64,000 nt of DNA, taken from assembly GCF_004155535.1 (NCBI RefSeq), contig NZ_RYUH01000011.1, positions 1 through 64,000 on the forward strand, in the 5' to 3' direction. Position 1 is the first letter of the stretch; the number at the start of each line of letters is the position of its first letter. Both the position numbers and the translations under genes were made by a program. Below, in pieces: positions 18,319-30,536 of the stretch. This stretch comes from Bifidobacterium pseudolongum subsp. globosum (GTDB taxonomy: Bacteria; Actinomycetota; Actinomycetes; Actinomycetales; Bifidobacteriaceae). The notes under the pieces were generated by a model. The model was not told the DNA's origin. It did no database searches and worked only from the letters and a program-made list of their open reading frames with translations.

Positions 18319-19446
18319 ATGGCACTCACACGGCACGATCCGCAGCACATCGAAACCCGCATCCGTGAACTGGTGCGCCAGTATGTCGGGCTTGGCGCGC
18401 GCCATGGCGTGCCCGCGGCGCTCGAACCGGTCATGGACATGGTCGTCGACCAGGCCACCGCATCCAGCGAAGGCGGCAAACGGTTGCGCGCCCTGCTGAC
18501 GATGGACGCCTACGCGATCATGGAACCGCTGGCCGCCGGCGAACCACACAGTGGGCAGGCACAGCGCGCGCAGACCAGTGCGGTGCTCGACCTGGCCTGC
18601 GCGATCGAGGTGTTCCAGACGGCCGCGCTCGTGCATGACGACATCATCGACGATTCCGACATGCGCCGCGGCAAACCGTCGGCCCACCGCGCGCTCGCAA
18701 CACGCACCAACGAATCGATCGGCATGGGGCTCGGCCTCATGCTCGGCGACCTGCTCGCCACCGCATGCATCGCGATCATGGACGCGTCCGCGCCTGCGCT
18801 GCCCCATGCGCAGGACGTGCGCGCGGCGTTCATCGCGATGCACCACGACGTGGAAATCGGGCAGGTGCTCGACCTGGCGATCGAACGCATGCCGCTCGAC
18901 GACCCGGACGCGCTGCGCGGCGCCTCAGCCGAGGTCTTCCGCTGGAAGACGGCGAGCTACACCACCATCGCGCCGCTGCACTTGGCATTCCTGTCCGCCG
19001 GCATGGACCAGGCCAAGGCGGCGCGCCATGCCGAGGCCATCGGCCTGCCGCTCGGCGTGGCGTTCCAGCTCGCCGACGACCTGCTCGACGTCGTCGGCTC
19101 ATCGAACACAACCGGCAAACCGGTGGGTGGCGACATCCGCGAAGGCAAGCGCACCGTGCTGCTCGCCGACGCGCTCGCCGGCGCGAGCGACGCCGACGCC
19201 GCGCGGTTGCGCGCGCTCTATGCCGCGCCCAGCCGCACCGACGCACAGGTGCGCGAAGTGATCGCGCTGTTCGAGCGCACGGGCGCAATCGCCGCCTCCC
19301 AGGCGCGCATCCGCAGCAAGTGGGAGCAGACCGTGCGCGCGATCGGCGAAATGGGACTCGACGCCGGGCGCGAGGAACAGCTTATGGCCGTCTGTGCGCG
19401 GTTTGTTCCCGGAATATGCACGGCGCGCGGCGCGGGCACCATGTAG
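18319..19446 (+). CDS. Polyprenyl (geranylgeranyl-type) diphosphate synthase
   Basis: Trans-isoprenyl diphosphate synthase of 375 aa that condenses isopentenyl diphosphate onto allylic diphosphates, feeding quinone or lipid-carrier synthesis. The first aspartate-rich motif DDIID is at residues 107-111, the second (QLADDLLD) near 253; GGKRLRALL binds the diphosphate. Small residues (alanines) sit at the chain-length positions just before the first motif, which suggests a product of C20 or longer, by inference. ATG 18319 has no convincing ribosome site. The stop codon TAG forms part of the TAGAAT promoter of the kinase gene downstream. Confidence 0.88.
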   Translation: MALTRHDPQHIETRIRELVRQYVGLGARHGVPAALEPVMDMVVDQATASSEGGKRLRALLTMDAYAIMEPLAAGEPHSGQAQRAQTSAVLDLACAIEVFQTAALVHDDIIDDSDMRRGKPSAHRALATRTNESIGMGLGLMLGDLLATACIAIMDASAPALPHAQDVRAAFIAMHHDVEIGQVLDLAIERMPLDDPDALRGASAEVFRWKTASYTTIAPLHLAFLSAGMDQAKAARHAEAIGLPLGVAFQLADDLLDVVGSSNTTGKPVGGDIREGKRTVLLADALAGASDADAARLRALYAAPSRTDAQVREVIALFERTGAIAASQARIRSKWEQTVRAIGEMGLDAGREEQLMAVCARFVPGICTARGAGTM

Positions 19447-19449
19447 AAT
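19444..19449 (+). promoter_or_regulatory. -10 box upstream of the PASTA kinase
   Basis: TAGAAT overlaps the stop codon of the preceding gene (TAG at 19444-19446). It implies a leader of about 60 nt before ATG 19516, with a purine-rich GAAGGAC at 19497-19503. Confidence 0.45.
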
Positions 19450-19515
19450 GACGTTCGACATTGGCCATTGATTCGTGGTGCAGTACGCATCTTCGTGAAG
19501 GACGACACAGCAAGC

Positions 19516-21585
19516 ATGAGTGAAGCTGCAAATATGCCCGAAAACAAGCTGATCGACGGGCGCTACCGCATTGTGCGCAAAATCGCGGACGGCGGCATGG
19601 CCACGGTCTATCAGGCGGTGGACGTGCGGTTGGGGCGCGATGTGGCGCTCAAGATCATGCACATCCAGCTCGCACAGGGACCGCACCGCGACCAGTTCGT
19701 GGAACGCTTCCGACGCGAGGCGAACTCGGCGGCCGCCATCGCGAACCCGCACGTCGTGCAGGTGTACGACACCGGCGAGAACGACGGGCTCGACTACCTC
19801 GTGATGGAATATGTGCACGGCGTGAATCTGCGGCACGAGATGCAGACGAAGCGCACCTTCAGTGTGCGCGAGACGCTGCGCGTCGTCTCCGAAACACTCA
19901 ACGGCCTCGCCGCGGCGCACCGCGCAGGCGTCGTGCACCGCGACATCAAGCCCGAGAACATCCTCATCAACGACCGCGGGCGTGTGCAGATCACCGACTT
20001 CGGCCTGGCCAAGGCCGCCTCGCAGGCCACGCTCTCCTCGACCGGCATGCTGCTCGGCACCGCCGCCTACCTAGCGCCCGAGATGATCGAGAACAATCTG
20101 GCCACACCGCAGGGCGACTGCTATTCCGTCGGCATCATGGCGTGGGAGATGCTCACCGGGCAGGTGCCGTTCCTCGCGGACAATCCCGTGACGATGGTGT
20201 TCAAGCATGTGAACGAGAACGTGCCGTCGGTCGCCACGGTCTGCACCGGCATCGACCCACAGGTGGCGCGGTTCATCTCGTATCTGACGAACCGCGACGT
20301 GAACGACCGCCCCGCCGACGCCTCGCAGGCCCTCGACCGGCTCAACGCCCTCATGCGCACGCTGTCGCCCCAGGCCCTGCAGTACCGCTTCGACCCAGAC
20401 GCGCCGGCACCGAACGCCACAACGGTGCTGCCGGTAGGGGGCAAGGCGCAGACGGGACCCGCCACCGCTGTCGCGAAGCTGGACGACCGTACGCAGGCCG
20501 TGCCGATGGTGGGTGCCGCGACGGCCGCTTCGACGCCGTACACACCGCAGCCGGCCGCGCGGCCCACAGCAGCCAACGCCGATGCCACGCCGACCCAAGT
20601 GCACCATGGCATGTCCACCGGCAAACGATGGACAATCGGCATCGCGATCGCCGCCGCGGTGTTGGCGCTGGGGGGCGCCGCAGGATGGGGATGGTGGTAT
20701 TACGCCGGTCCGGGCAGCTACTACGAGATGCCGCAGATCGAGGCGTTGCATTGCCAGGAGAACGCGCCGTGCAAGATCGCCGGTGTGCCGTGGACCGATT
20801 ACGAGAAGGCGCTGAAGGCCGCCGGCATTGCATACGAGACATCCGAATCGTACAGCGACACTGTGCCGGAAGGCGACATCATCTCCACCGACCCTGAATT
20901 CGTGAACGCGCATGTGAGCAAACGCGGCGACCTGCAGAAGGTCCGTGTCGTCGTCTCGCAAGGCGTGCAGCAGTCGACGGTGCCGGACGACATCATGTCC
21001 TCGACCGATCCGCTCGCCTCGCTCAAACGCGCGGGGTTCACCAACATCGTGCATAGCGCCGATACGGACGAGTGGTCGCTTGATGTGTCCGAAGGCGAGG
21101 TCATCTCGATCACGCCGGAGGCCGGCACCACCGTCGACCACAACGAGCCTGTCGATGTGGTGCTTTCGAAGGGCCCGATGCCGGTGTCGATGCCCGAGGT
21201 CGTCGGCAAACCCGCGTCGGACGTGAAGGCGGCGTTGGAAGAGGACAAGCTCACCGTGACGACGAACGAGGAGTTCAGCGACACCGTGCCGGCCGGACAG
21301 GTCATGTCGAGCTCAGAAGACGCCGGCGCCCAGCTGCACTGGGGTGACTCGGTGCATCTCGTGGTCTCGAAGGGCCCTGAGATGATCACGATCCCCAAGG
21401 TCGTGGGCATGAATGTGGACGACGCGAAGAAGATGCTCGAAGACCTCGGCTTTGAAGTGAAGGTGTCCGCACCGTTGGGTGACCTGCTGCACACCGTGCG
21501 CATGCAAAGCCCGGATGCGGGCAAGCAGGTGCGTGCGCGCGGCGAGGACGGCAAGGCCACGGTGGTCACGCTCACCGTGATCTGA
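19516..21585 (+). CDS. PASTA-domain Ser/Thr protein kinase (PknB/StkP family)
   Basis: Membrane receptor-type kinase of 689 aa sensing cell-wall fragments and phosphorylating growth and division proteins. Kinase domain 16-280: P-loop IADGGMATVY, K46 in VALK, catalytic HRDIKPENIL (D143), DFGLAKA (D161), GTAAYLAPE. A Thr/Pro/Ala-rich linker, one transmembrane helix near 373-396 and about four PASTA repeats (400-689) follow; the first two are divergent and the first carries a cysteine pair. The longer open frame from 19468 is not used because ATG 19516 follows a purine-rich site. It converges on plsC, with 2 nt between stops and no hairpin. A neighbouring phosphatase or FHA gene is not present. 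Confidence 0.93.
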   Translation: MSEAANMPENKLIDGRYRIVRKIADGGMATVYQAVDVRLGRDVALKIMHIQLAQGPHRDQFVERFRREANSAAAIANPHVVQVYDTGENDGLDYLVMEYVHGVNLRHEMQTKRTFSVRETLRVVSETLNGLAAAHRAGVVHRDIKPENILINDRGRVQITDFGLAKAASQATLSSTGMLLGTAAYLAPEMIENNLATPQGDCYSVGIMAWEMLTGQVPFLADNPVTMVFKHVNENVPSVATVCTGIDPQVARFISYLTNRDVNDRPADASQALDRLNALMRTLSPQALQYRFDPDAPAPNATTVLPVGGKAQTGPATAVAKLDDRTQAVPMVGAATAASTPYTPQPAARPTAANADATPTQVHHGMSTGKRWTIGIAIAAAVLALGGAAGWGWWYYAGPGSYYEMPQIEALHCQENAPCKIAGVPWTDYEKALKAAGIAYETSESYSDTVPEGDIISTDPEFVNAHVSKRGDLQKVRVVVSQGVQQSTVPDDIMSSTDPLASLKRAGFTNIVHSADTDEWSLDVSEGEVISITPEAGTTVDHNEPVDVVLSKGPMPVSMPEVVGKPASDVKAALEEDKLTVTTNEEFSDTVPAGQVMSSSEDAGAQLHWGDSVHLVVSKGPEMITIPKVVGMNVDDAKKMLEDLGFEVKVSAPLGDLLHTVRMQSPDAGKQVRARGEDGKATVVTLTVI

Positions 21586-21587
21586 AC

Positions 21588-22310
21588 TCAGCGGGCCTGT
21601 TCCTCGGCGCGCGCGGCGTCAAGCGTCTGCTGTTCTTCCTGCATCTGCTTCTTGACGACCTGCGCGTATTCGGGCACGTATTCCTGACCGCTCATCTGCT
21701 GGATCTGCTTGACGACGCGGTCGGTCAGTTCGCGCAGCATCTCGTGGGTCACCTGGTCGGACGGCGTCTTCGGCACATCGATCGGCGTGCCGTAGATCAC
21801 CGTGCTCTTGCCTTTGCCGGGGATGATCTGGCCGGGCTGTTGGATCTCACGCGACCCAATGATCGCGGTGGGGATGATCGGGCAGCCGGTCTCCAACGCG
21901 AGGCGCGCGGCACCGGTGTGCCCCTTGTACAGGCGCCCGTCGGGGCTGCGCGTGCCTTCCACATGGATGCCGAACAGCTCGCCGCTTTCGATGATCTCGC
22001 GCGCATGCTCAAGGGCGCCGAGCGACTTCGAGCCGCCGGAACGGTCCACAGGGAACACGCCGACCGACGTGAACCACCATTTCTTGAACTTGCCTTTGAG
22101 CCCCTTGCCTTCGAAGTATTCGGCCTTGCCCATGAAGTGGATCATGCGGGGGCACGTCAGCGGCAACAGCGCGTCGTCGATGACGGCCAAGTGGTTCGCC
22201 GCGATGATGCCACCGCCCTGACGTGGGATGTTCTCGAGACCCACTGCGGTCGGATGCATGCGATGCCGTGCGATCGGCCCCAGCGTCTTCACGAAAAACC
22301 AATACAGCAT
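21588..22310 (-). CDS. 1-acyl-sn-glycerol-3-phosphate acyltransferase (PlsC family)
   Basis: Membrane-associated acyltransferase of 240 aa making phosphatidic acid from lysophosphatidic acid. The H-x4-D catalytic motif is NHLAVID (H40, D45); the substrate-binding motif is EGTRSPDGRLYKG, and the late P-I-I-P-T motif is present. The C-terminal 35 residues are Gln/Glu-rich. ATG 22310 (MLYWFF) has AAGGA upstream; the frame upstream of it to 22514 overlaps the divergent gene and lacks family similarity. It is divergent from the small membrane protein at 22363, with 52 nt between starts. Confidence 0.88.
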   Translation of the reverse strand: MLYWFFVKTLGPIARHRMHPTAVGLENIPRQGGGIIAANHLAVIDDALLPLTCPRMIHFMGKAEYFEGKGLKGKFKKWWFTSVGVFPVDRSGGSKSLGALEHAREIIESGELFGIHVEGTRSPDGRLYKGHTGAARLALETGCPIIPTAIIGSREIQQPGQIIPGKGKSTVIYGTPIDVPKTPSDQVTHEMLRELTDRVVKQIQQMSGQEYVPEYAQVVKKQMQEEQQTLDAARAEEQAR

Positions 22311-22349
22311 GCCTCGGTTCCTTCCCCTGCGGTTGGCTGTCCGCTTGAT

Positions 22350-22355
22350 TACAGT
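22350..22355 (+). promoter_or_regulatory. -10 box of the small membrane protein (leaderless)
   Basis: TACAGT ends exactly 7 nt before ATG 22363; there is no Shine-Dalgarno. Confidence 0.45.
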
Positions 22356-22362
22356 AGTGCGT

Positions 22363-22893
22363 ATGACTGACCACAACAATAGCAGCACAGGCGACTCGGC
22401 AAGGGCCGCAGGGTCGTCGGGCGGCTCGGGTGACGATTGGGAGGCGTTCCTCTCCGAACACCAGCATGAACTGCACGACATCGAGCATTCAAAGACCGCC
22501 CGCAAGTTCAACAAGCACGCCGAACGGCAGGAAAAGCAGACGCTCGTCTCGGTGCACGACCTGACGAGCGACGCATTCGTGGGCGGCGAAGGCCCGCGCG
22601 ACTACCGCTCGAGCTGGCTCGACACCGACGACGTGATGGACCAGTATGGCGCCGGCTTCACTCCCCCGACCCCGGACCTTTCCGACATCAAACGGTCACG
22701 GCTGGTGTTCGGCCTCATCTTCGTGATTGGCATCGTCGGCATCATCGCCACGGTGTTCATACCACACATGGCCTCCATACTGGGTGTGGTGTTCGCGCTG
22801 TGCATCCTCGTGGGTGCCGGCGGACTGTTGGCCCAGCACAAAGGCCATGACGAAACGAAGCGCGACGAATTCGACGACGGCGCACGCGTGTGA
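22363..22893 (+). CDS. Conserved hypothetical two-helix membrane protein
   Basis: A 176-aa protein with a hydrophilic N-terminal half (about 105 residues, Ser/Gly-rich start, then charged helices) followed by two closely spaced transmembrane helices (LVFGLIFVIGIVGIIATVFI and ILGVVFALCILVGAGGLL) and a short charged tail. Not assigned to a known family. The start is set by the leaderless promoter pattern; an earlier in-frame ATG lies inside the plsC coding region. It converges on trpD with 10 nt between the genes. Confidence 0.65.
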   Translation: MTDHNNSSTGDSARAAGSSGGSGDDWEAFLSEHQHELHDIEHSKTARKFNKHAERQEKQTLVSVHDLTSDAFVGGEGPRDYRSSWLDTDDVMDQYGAGFTPPTPDLSDIKRSRLVFGLIFVIGIVGIIATVFIPHMASILGVVFALCILVGAGGLLAQHKGHDETKRDEFDDGARV

Positions 22894-22903
22894 CCGCTGT
22901 GGT

Positions 22904-23953
22904 TCAGCCGCGGTGCGACTGGGCCACGGCGAGCCATTCGTCGAGCAATGCCGCCGCCTTGCCCGAGTCCACCGCCTGCTGCGCGATCGCGTAGGCTTCG
23001 CGGAAACGGTCGGCGAGCGCTCCTTCGGATACCAGATGGCCGTCGGCGACAATCGCCGAGGCGGCGTTCAGCAGCGCGGTGGAACGGAACGGAACCGGCT
23101 TGCCTGCGAGCAGGTCGCGCACGGCCTGCGCGTTCTGTGCAGGCTCGCCCCCTCGCAGATCCTCGATGACGACCGGATCGAGGCCCAGTTCCGCAATCGG
23201 GTCGAACGTGGTTTCACGCACGTCGCCACCACCGAATTCCCAGACGCTGATCGGCCCGGTGGGAGCCATCTCGTCGAGCCCCTCGTTCGACGTGTAGACC
23301 ATGCCGGTCTGCCCGTTCGCCGCATAGACGGCAGCCATGACCGGGCTCATCGCACGGTTCGCGCAGCCGATCGCCATATGCTTCGGCTTTGCCGGATTGG
23401 TCAGGGGACCCAGCACGTTGAACACGCAGGGCACGCCAAGGGCCGCGCGCACCGGCCCCACAAAACGCATGGCCGGGTGGAAGGTCTTGGCGAAGGCGAA
23501 CGTGATGCCCACCTCGTCGGCCACCGCGGCCACGGCCTGCGGATCGAGGTCGAGCGGCAGGCCGAGCGCCTCGAGGCAGTCGGCGGCGCCGCACTTCGAA
23601 GAGGCGGCACGGTTGCCGTGCTTCACGATCGTCACGCCTGCGGCCGCGGCGATGACCGCGCCCATCGTGGAGAGATTGACCGTATGCATGCCGTCACCGC
23701 CGGTGCCGACGATGTCGGTGCATTCCGCCTGCACGTCGAGCGGCACTGCATGCGCGACCATCGCCTTGGCGGCGCCGGCCACCTCCTCTTGCGTCAGGCC
23801 GAGCTGCTGCTGCGTGGCGAGCACGGCGCCCACCGCGGCAGGGTCGGCGTTGCCGCGCATCAGGTCATCGACGAACCACTCCGTCTCTTCCGCGGTCAAG
23901 TGCTCCCCGCGCACGAGTTTGCTCAGATTCGACTTCCATGTGACCTGTTCCAT
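22904..23953 (-). CDS. trpD: Anthranilate phosphoribosyltransferase
   Basis: Second step of tryptophan synthesis: joins anthranilate to PRPP. 349 aa, usual length. The glycine-rich PRPP loop is GTGGDGMHTVNLST; KHGNRAASSKCGAAD and the NVLGPLTNP motif follow, as in the family. ATG 23953 has AAGGAG at 5 nt. It stands alone here, without other trp genes, so regulation by a trp operon leader is not expected; no attenuator was seen in the 100 nt upstream. Confidence 0.95.
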   Translation of the reverse strand: MEQVTWKSNLSKLVRGEHLTAEETEWFVDDLMRGNADPAAVGAVLATQQQLGLTQEEVAGAAKAMVAHAVPLDVQAECTDIVGTGGDGMHTVNLSTMGAVIAAAAGVTIVKHGNRAASSKCGAADCLEALGLPLDLDPQAVAAVADEVGITFAFAKTFHPAMRFVGPVRAALGVPCVFNVLGPLTNPAKPKHMAIGCANRAMSPVMAAVYAANGQTGMVYTSNEGLDEMAPTGPISVWEFGGGDVRETTFDPIAELGLDPVVIEDLRGGEPAQNAQAVRDLLAGKPVPFRSTALLNAASAIVADGHLVSEGALADRFREAYAIAQQAVDSGKAAALLDEWLAVAQSHRG

Positions 23954-24055
23954 AGTGCTCCTTACGGCTTGCGGCACAATGCCGACGTTGTTACGCACAG
24001 TCTAGGAAACCCATGCAACAAGCGTGTTCCCGCGCCCATATCATGGGCATGTATG

Positions 24056-24097
24056 AGGGGAGGGCTCCGCAACCAGCTGGTTGCGGCGCCCTCCCCT
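24056..24097 (-). terminator. Terminator after secA
   Basis: An inverted repeat of about 19 bp (24056-24074 / 24079-24097, one mismatch) lies 36 nt beyond the secA stop. It also isolates trpD. Confidence 0.8.
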
Positions 24098-24132
24098 GTC
24101 GTTTATCAGTGGCTGGTCAGCCGTGGATCAGC

Positions 24133-27066
<2,934 letters not shown>

Positions 27067-27112
27067 TTTCACTCCCTTGGTGTGCTTGGTCTGATGCCTG
27101 ACACAACTAACA

Positions 27113-27140
27113 ATAATCCTGAGAGCGAAATTGTTCCCAA
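27113..27140 (-). promoter_or_regulatory. Possible secA promoter
   Basis: TTGGGA (27135-27140) and GATTAT (27113-27118) on the minus strand are spaced 16 nt, inside a locally AT-rich intergenic stretch (27073-27220) that holds no gene. Confidence 0.3.
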
Positions 27141-27223
27141 TTCCTCGGCCTTTTTACGAAAATATGGGGACGTTGACACAAAACCCGCGCATTTCCTGAC
27201 AGAAGTGACTTCGTTTGCATACA

Positions 27224-27259
27224 GCAACGCCACCCTGCTTCCTCGCAGGGTGGCGTTGC
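27224..27259 (-). terminator. Terminator after hpf
   Basis: A perfect 15-bp stem (27224-27238 / 27245-27259) with loop TTCCTC lies 35 nt beyond the hpf stop. Confidence 0.85.
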
Positions 27260-27294
27260 TCATGCCGTGCGCCTATGCGGGCGCACCAGACCAC

Positions 27295-27981
27295 TCAGGC
27301 GTTCTTGGCTTCCTGGGCCTTCTTGACATTCTCCGGGGTGTCGATCTCGAAGACGCCGTAGCTCCAGCCGTGACGGTGGTAGACGACCGACGGGCGCATC
27401 GTGTCTTTGTTGACGAACAGGAAGAAGTCGTGGCCGATCAGCTCCATCTCGTAGAGCGCCTCGTCGATGCTCATCGGCTCGGCGACGTGCAGCTTACGGC
27501 GGATCACGATTGGGGTGTCACCGACGTGCACTTCGATCGACTCACCGGGGCCGAGGTCGGAAGCGACAGCGGCGGCCGGGCTGTTGGCATCCGCGGCGTC
27601 GCCCATGATGTCTTCCTCTTCCTCGGACGGCGGCACGAACTGGCCGGCGTCCACCGGCACCGGGCTGTAGTTCTTGCGATGGTCCTTGCGGCGGTCGCGT
27701 GCGCGGCGCAGGCGCAGCGTGAGCTTATCGAGGGCCAGGTCAAGCGCGCTGATCTCGTCGGCGCTCGAAGCCTCGGCGCGCACCACGGTGGAGCCGGCGA
27801 TGACGGTCAGCTCGACGCGGATGGCGGTGTCATGCATACGCGGATTGCCCTCATGCGACAGCACGATCTGCACGCGCTGCGCGTCGGGGGCGATTGCGGT
27901 CACACGATTCATCTTGCTTTCGACGACGTCACGGAACTTCTGCTTGATCTGAATGTGACGGCCGGTAAGAACGATATCCAT
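27295..27981 (-). CDS. hpf: Ribosome hibernation-promoting factor, long form
   Basis: Binds the 30S subunit and dimerises 70S ribosomes into inactive 100S particles during slow growth. 228 aa, the long form. The N-terminal beta-alpha-beta domain (1-105) starts MDIVLTGRHIQIKQKFRDVV and ends in the Arg-rich RLRRARDRRKDHR; a Pro/Glu/Asp linker follows, then the C-terminal dimerisation domain (about 170-222) with EALYEMELIGHDFFLFVN and VVYHRHGWSYGVF. ATG 27981 has GGGAGG at 5 nt. A small GCGGC/GCCGC hairpin (28002-28015) is in the leader. Monocistronic, between secA and rnpB. Confidence 0.93.
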   Translation of the reverse strand: MDIVLTGRHIQIKQKFRDVVESKMNRVTAIAPDAQRVQIVLSHEGNPRMHDTAIRVELTVIAGSTVVRAEASSADEISALDLALDKLTLRLRRARDRRKDHRKNYSPVPVDAGQFVPPSEEEEDIMGDAADANSPAAAVASDLGPGESIEVHVGDTPIVIRRKLHVAEPMSIDEALYEMELIGHDFFLFVNKDTMRPSVVYHRHGWSYGVFEIDTPENVKKAQEAKNA

Positions 27982-28136
27982 GTGGACCTCCCTAGACTCA
28001 AGCGGCTTTCGCCGCTATATACGGACCGATACGACGAAACCGCCGTCCGGATATGAATCATTGTAGCCGACACCCCACGGAGAAATGCGCACAACGCTCA
28101 TGGTTGAACCGTTTTGAGGCTATCGGCGCCAATATA

Positions 28137-28166
28137 TGGACCACCCGTCCGACCCGATGCTACAAT
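28137..28166 (+). promoter_or_regulatory. rnpB promoter
   Basis: -35 TGGACC (28137-28142) and -10 TACAAT (28161-28166) are spaced 18 nt; the start would fall at about 28172-28174, where helix P1 begins. Confidence 0.65.
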
Positions 28167-28171
28167 GCAAA

Positions 28172-28533
28172 GGTTGAGACCTCTCGATGGCCGCGACCGC
28201 GCTTGCGCGGTTGAGGAACTTCCGGGCTCCACAGAGCACGATGGCGGATAACGTCCGCCCAGGGCGACCTGAGAGATAGCGCAGCAGAGAACAGACCGCC
28301 GGCACATGTGCCGGTAAGGGTGAAACGGCGGTGTAAGAGACCACCGGGCCGCTGGCAACAGTCGGCCGCATGGCAAGCCTCATCGGGAGCAAGGCCAAGC
28401 AGAAGGCGTTTGAGGGCTGCTCGCCCAATGCCTTCGGGTAGGCTGCTAGAGCCTGACGGCGACGTCAGGTCGAGATGGATGGCCATCCGTGCCCATAGGG
28501 CACGACAGAACCCGGGGTATGAGAGGTCTCACC
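28172..28533 (+). ncRNA. rnpB: RNase P RNA (bacterial type A)
   Basis: Catalytic RNA of ribonuclease P, which matures tRNA 5' ends. The ends pair as helix P1 (28176-28185 with 28521-28530, GAGACCTCTC / GAGAGGTCTC). The conserved 5' region GAGGAACTTCCGGGCTCC is at 28213-28230, the central GGTAAGGGTGAAACGG and GTAAGAGACCACCGG region at 28312-28350, and the 3' universal motif ACAGAACCCGGGGTAT at 28505-28520. Length is about 360 nt. A pyrimidine-rich TTTCTTATTCTT follows at about 28535-28546, entering the end of recX on the other strand. No protein-coding reading here is credible. Confidence 0.95.
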
Positions 28534-28539
28534 TATTTC

Positions 28540-29226
28540 TTATTCTTCGTTTGCATCGGCCGCGAACAGGGCATGGGCGACTTCGCGCAGCATCTGAGGA
28601 TCATGGCCTTTGCGGCCGCCGGCACTCCAGAACCTGCGTCGCTTCACCTCTATACTGCACGCACGCGCCTTGCGCGCCACGCTACGGCCCAATTCCCATG
28701 CGGCTTCGTCGAAGACACCTTGTTCAGCCGCCTCCTGCGCCACGGATTGGGCGACGGCACGGTCGACGCCCTTGCGGGTGAGTTCCATGACCGTGCCACG
28801 CATGCCCATCATGCGGCCGACACAGGCACGCACCACCATGCGCGCATAGTCCTCGTCATCGAGCAACCGCAATTCGACAAGACGGTCGATGACCGCATCA
28901 ATGACCTGGGGCTCATACCCGCGCTCAGCGAGCTTGCTTCGCAATCCGCCGGTCGAGCGGGCGGCGGCGTCGAGCAGCCTCAACGCAGCCTCTTTGCAGG
29001 CCTCTTCGTCTTGCGGCGTCTCAGTGAGCGTATAGCCGAATCCACTCCCCCGCCGTACGCGCACGGCATCACGCCTCTCCTTGGCTTGGCGCGCGCCATC
29101 GTCGCGGCGCTTGCCGCCATAGTTGGTGCCGTGTGTGGCGGAGTGCGGGGTGGCTGGCCCAGGCACCTCTGCGGTGCCGGCACCAGCCACCCCGTGTTCG
29201 CGCAGGAATTCCTCGGCGGAGATCAT
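28540..29226 (-). CDS. recX: RecA regulatory protein RecX
   Basis: Binds RecA filaments and limits recombinase and co-protease activity. 228 aa. Three-helix repeats characteristic of RecX run from about residue 75: ALRLLDAAARSTGGLRSKLAERGY, RLVELRLLDDEDYARMVVR, and a C-terminal repeat ending near LREVAHALFAA. The first 70 residues form a basic, disordered extension. It lies 15 nt downstream of recA and is probably co-transcribed and SOS-controlled with it. ATG 29226 is used; convergent with rnpB. Confidence 0.9.
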   Translation of the reverse strand: MISAEEFLREHGVAGAGTAEVPGPATPHSATHGTNYGGKRRDDGARQAKERRDAVRVRRGSGFGYTLTETPQDEEACKEAALRLLDAAARSTGGLRSKLAERGYEPQVIDAVIDRLVELRLLDDEDYARMVVRACVGRMMGMRGTVMELTRKGVDRAVAQSVAQEAAEQGVFDEAAWELGRSVARKARACSIEVKRRRFWSAGGRKGHDPQMLREVAHALFAADANEE

Positions 29227-29241
29227 GCCTGCACCTAACGG

Positions 29242-30378
29242 TCAGTTCTTCTTGGGGGCGTCTTCCACCGCCTGCCCTTCGATCGTGGATTCGACCGTGT
29301 CGCCCTGCGCGAATTCGTCTTCGCCGGCGATCAGACCGTACGAGACCTTGACCTTGTGCTCGATCTCATCGACAACACCCGGGTTGTCTTTGAGGAACTT
29401 GCGCACATTCTCGCGTCCCTGCCCCATCTGGTCGCCTTCGTAGGTGAACCACGACCCCGACTTCTTGACGATGCCGGTCTCGAGCGCCATATCGAGCACG
29501 GAGCCTTCGCGCGAGATGCCCTCGCCATACAGCACATCGAACTCGGCGGTCTTGAACGGCGGTGCCATCTTGTTCTTCACCACCTTGACCTTGGTGCGGT
29601 TGCCCACGGCGTCCTCACCGTTCTTGAGTGTCTGGATGCGGCGGATGTCCATGCGCACCGAGGCATAGAACTTGAGCGCCTTGCCGCCGGTGGTAGTCTC
29701 GGGACTACCGAAGAAGACGCCGATCTTCTCGCGCAGCTGGTTGATGAAGATCGCGGTCGTGTTCGCCTGCGCGAGCGCACCGGTCATCTTGCGCAATGCC
29801 TGGCTCATCAGACGCGCCTGCAGCCCCACGTGGCTATCGCCCATATCGCCTTCGATTTCAGCCTTCGGCACGAGCGCCGCCACGGAGTCGATGACGATCA
29901 CGTCGAGCGCGCCGGAGCGGATGAGCATGTCGGCGATCTCAAGCGCCTGCTCGCCGTTGTCCGGCTGCGAGACGATCAGCGAATCCGTATCGACGCCGAG
30001 ATTGCGCGCATACACCGGGTCGAGCGCGTGCTCGGCGTCGATGAACGCCGCGACGCCTCCGTTGCGCTGCGCGTTGGCCACCACATGGAGCGCGAGGGTC
30101 GTCTTGCCCGAGGATTCCGGGCCGTAGATCTCCACCACGCGGCCACGCGGCAGGCCGCCGATGCCCAACGCCATGTCGAGCGCCAGCGAGCCGGTGGGAA
30201 TGACCTCCACATCCTGTTCGGGCCGGTCGCCCAGCCGCATGGCCGAGCCCTTGCCGAAGTTCTTCTCGACCTGTTGCAATGCGGTGTCGAGGGCCGCCTG
30301 GCGGCGTGGATCGATCTTCGGCGCCTCGCCGTCCTGCGCCGCCGCCTTGGTCTTGCCTGCCTTCGTCTGCGTAGCCAT
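29242..30378 (-). CDS. recA: Recombinase RecA
   Basis: ATP-dependent strand-exchange protein and LexA co-protease. 378 aa. Walker A GPESSGKT is at 86-93; the L1 ([16 protein letters not shown]) and L2 ([18 protein letters not shown]) DNA loops and the [11 protein letters not shown] segment are intact; the C-terminus is acidic. No intein is present. ATG 30378 (MATQTK) has AAGGAG at 9 nt; an in-frame ATG at 30396 overlaps that ribosome site. The promoter lies about 160 nt upstream under a LexA-type box. recX follows. Confidence 0.98.
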   Translation of the reverse strand: MATQTKAGKTKAAAQDGEAPKIDPRRQAALDTALQQVEKNFGKGSAMRLGDRPEQDVEVIPTGSLALDMALGIGGLPRGRVVEIYGPESSGKTTLALHVVANAQRNGGVAAFIDAEHALDPVYARNLGVDTDSLIVSQPDNGEQALEIADMLIRSGALDVIVIDSVAALVPKAEIEGDMGDSHVGLQARLMSQALRKMTGALAQANTTAIFINQLREKIGVFFGSPETTTGGKALKFYASVRMDIRRIQTLKNGEDAVGNRTKVKVVKNKMAPPFKTAEFDVLYGEGISREGSVLDMALETGIVKKSGSWFTYEGDQMGQGRENVRKFLKDNPGVVDEIEHKVKVSYGLIAGEDEFAQGDTVESTIEGQAVEDAPKKN

Positions 30379-30450
30379 CGCTTGGTTCTCCTTCATGTTC
30401 TGTCGAATGGTGTGTGCCCATACGCTAACGCGCGCATGCAGCCGCCATCA

Positions 30451-30492
30451 ACTTGTGCAGGGGCCTGTGGTCGGACGCCCCGCCCATCCACA
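30451..30492. repeat. Dispersed repeat copy B in the recA leader
   Basis: Core CCTGTGGTCGGACGC at 30464-30478 and CCATCCACA at 30484-30492, shared with copy A at 18184. Here it falls inside the untranslated leader of recA, read as its complement in the mRNA; TGTGG/CCACA could form a stem. Confidence 0.55.
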
Positions 30493-30536
30493 ATGGGCGC
30501 GACCGGCACTCCGGCAAGCCCTGCGTGCCGCGCTCC

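Noticed and set aside
23954..24055. Tryptophan attenuator before trpD
   Set aside because: No leader peptide with Trp codons and no competing hairpins were found; only a -10-like TAGACT at 23999-24004.
28002..28015. Riboswitch in the hpf leader
   Set aside because: Only a 5-bp hairpin is present in a leader of under 100 nt; no known riboswitch core is recognisable.
28120..28486. Minus-strand frames of about 100 aa over rnpB
   Set aside because: The sequence is explained in full by RNase P RNA, including its terminal helix and universal motifs.
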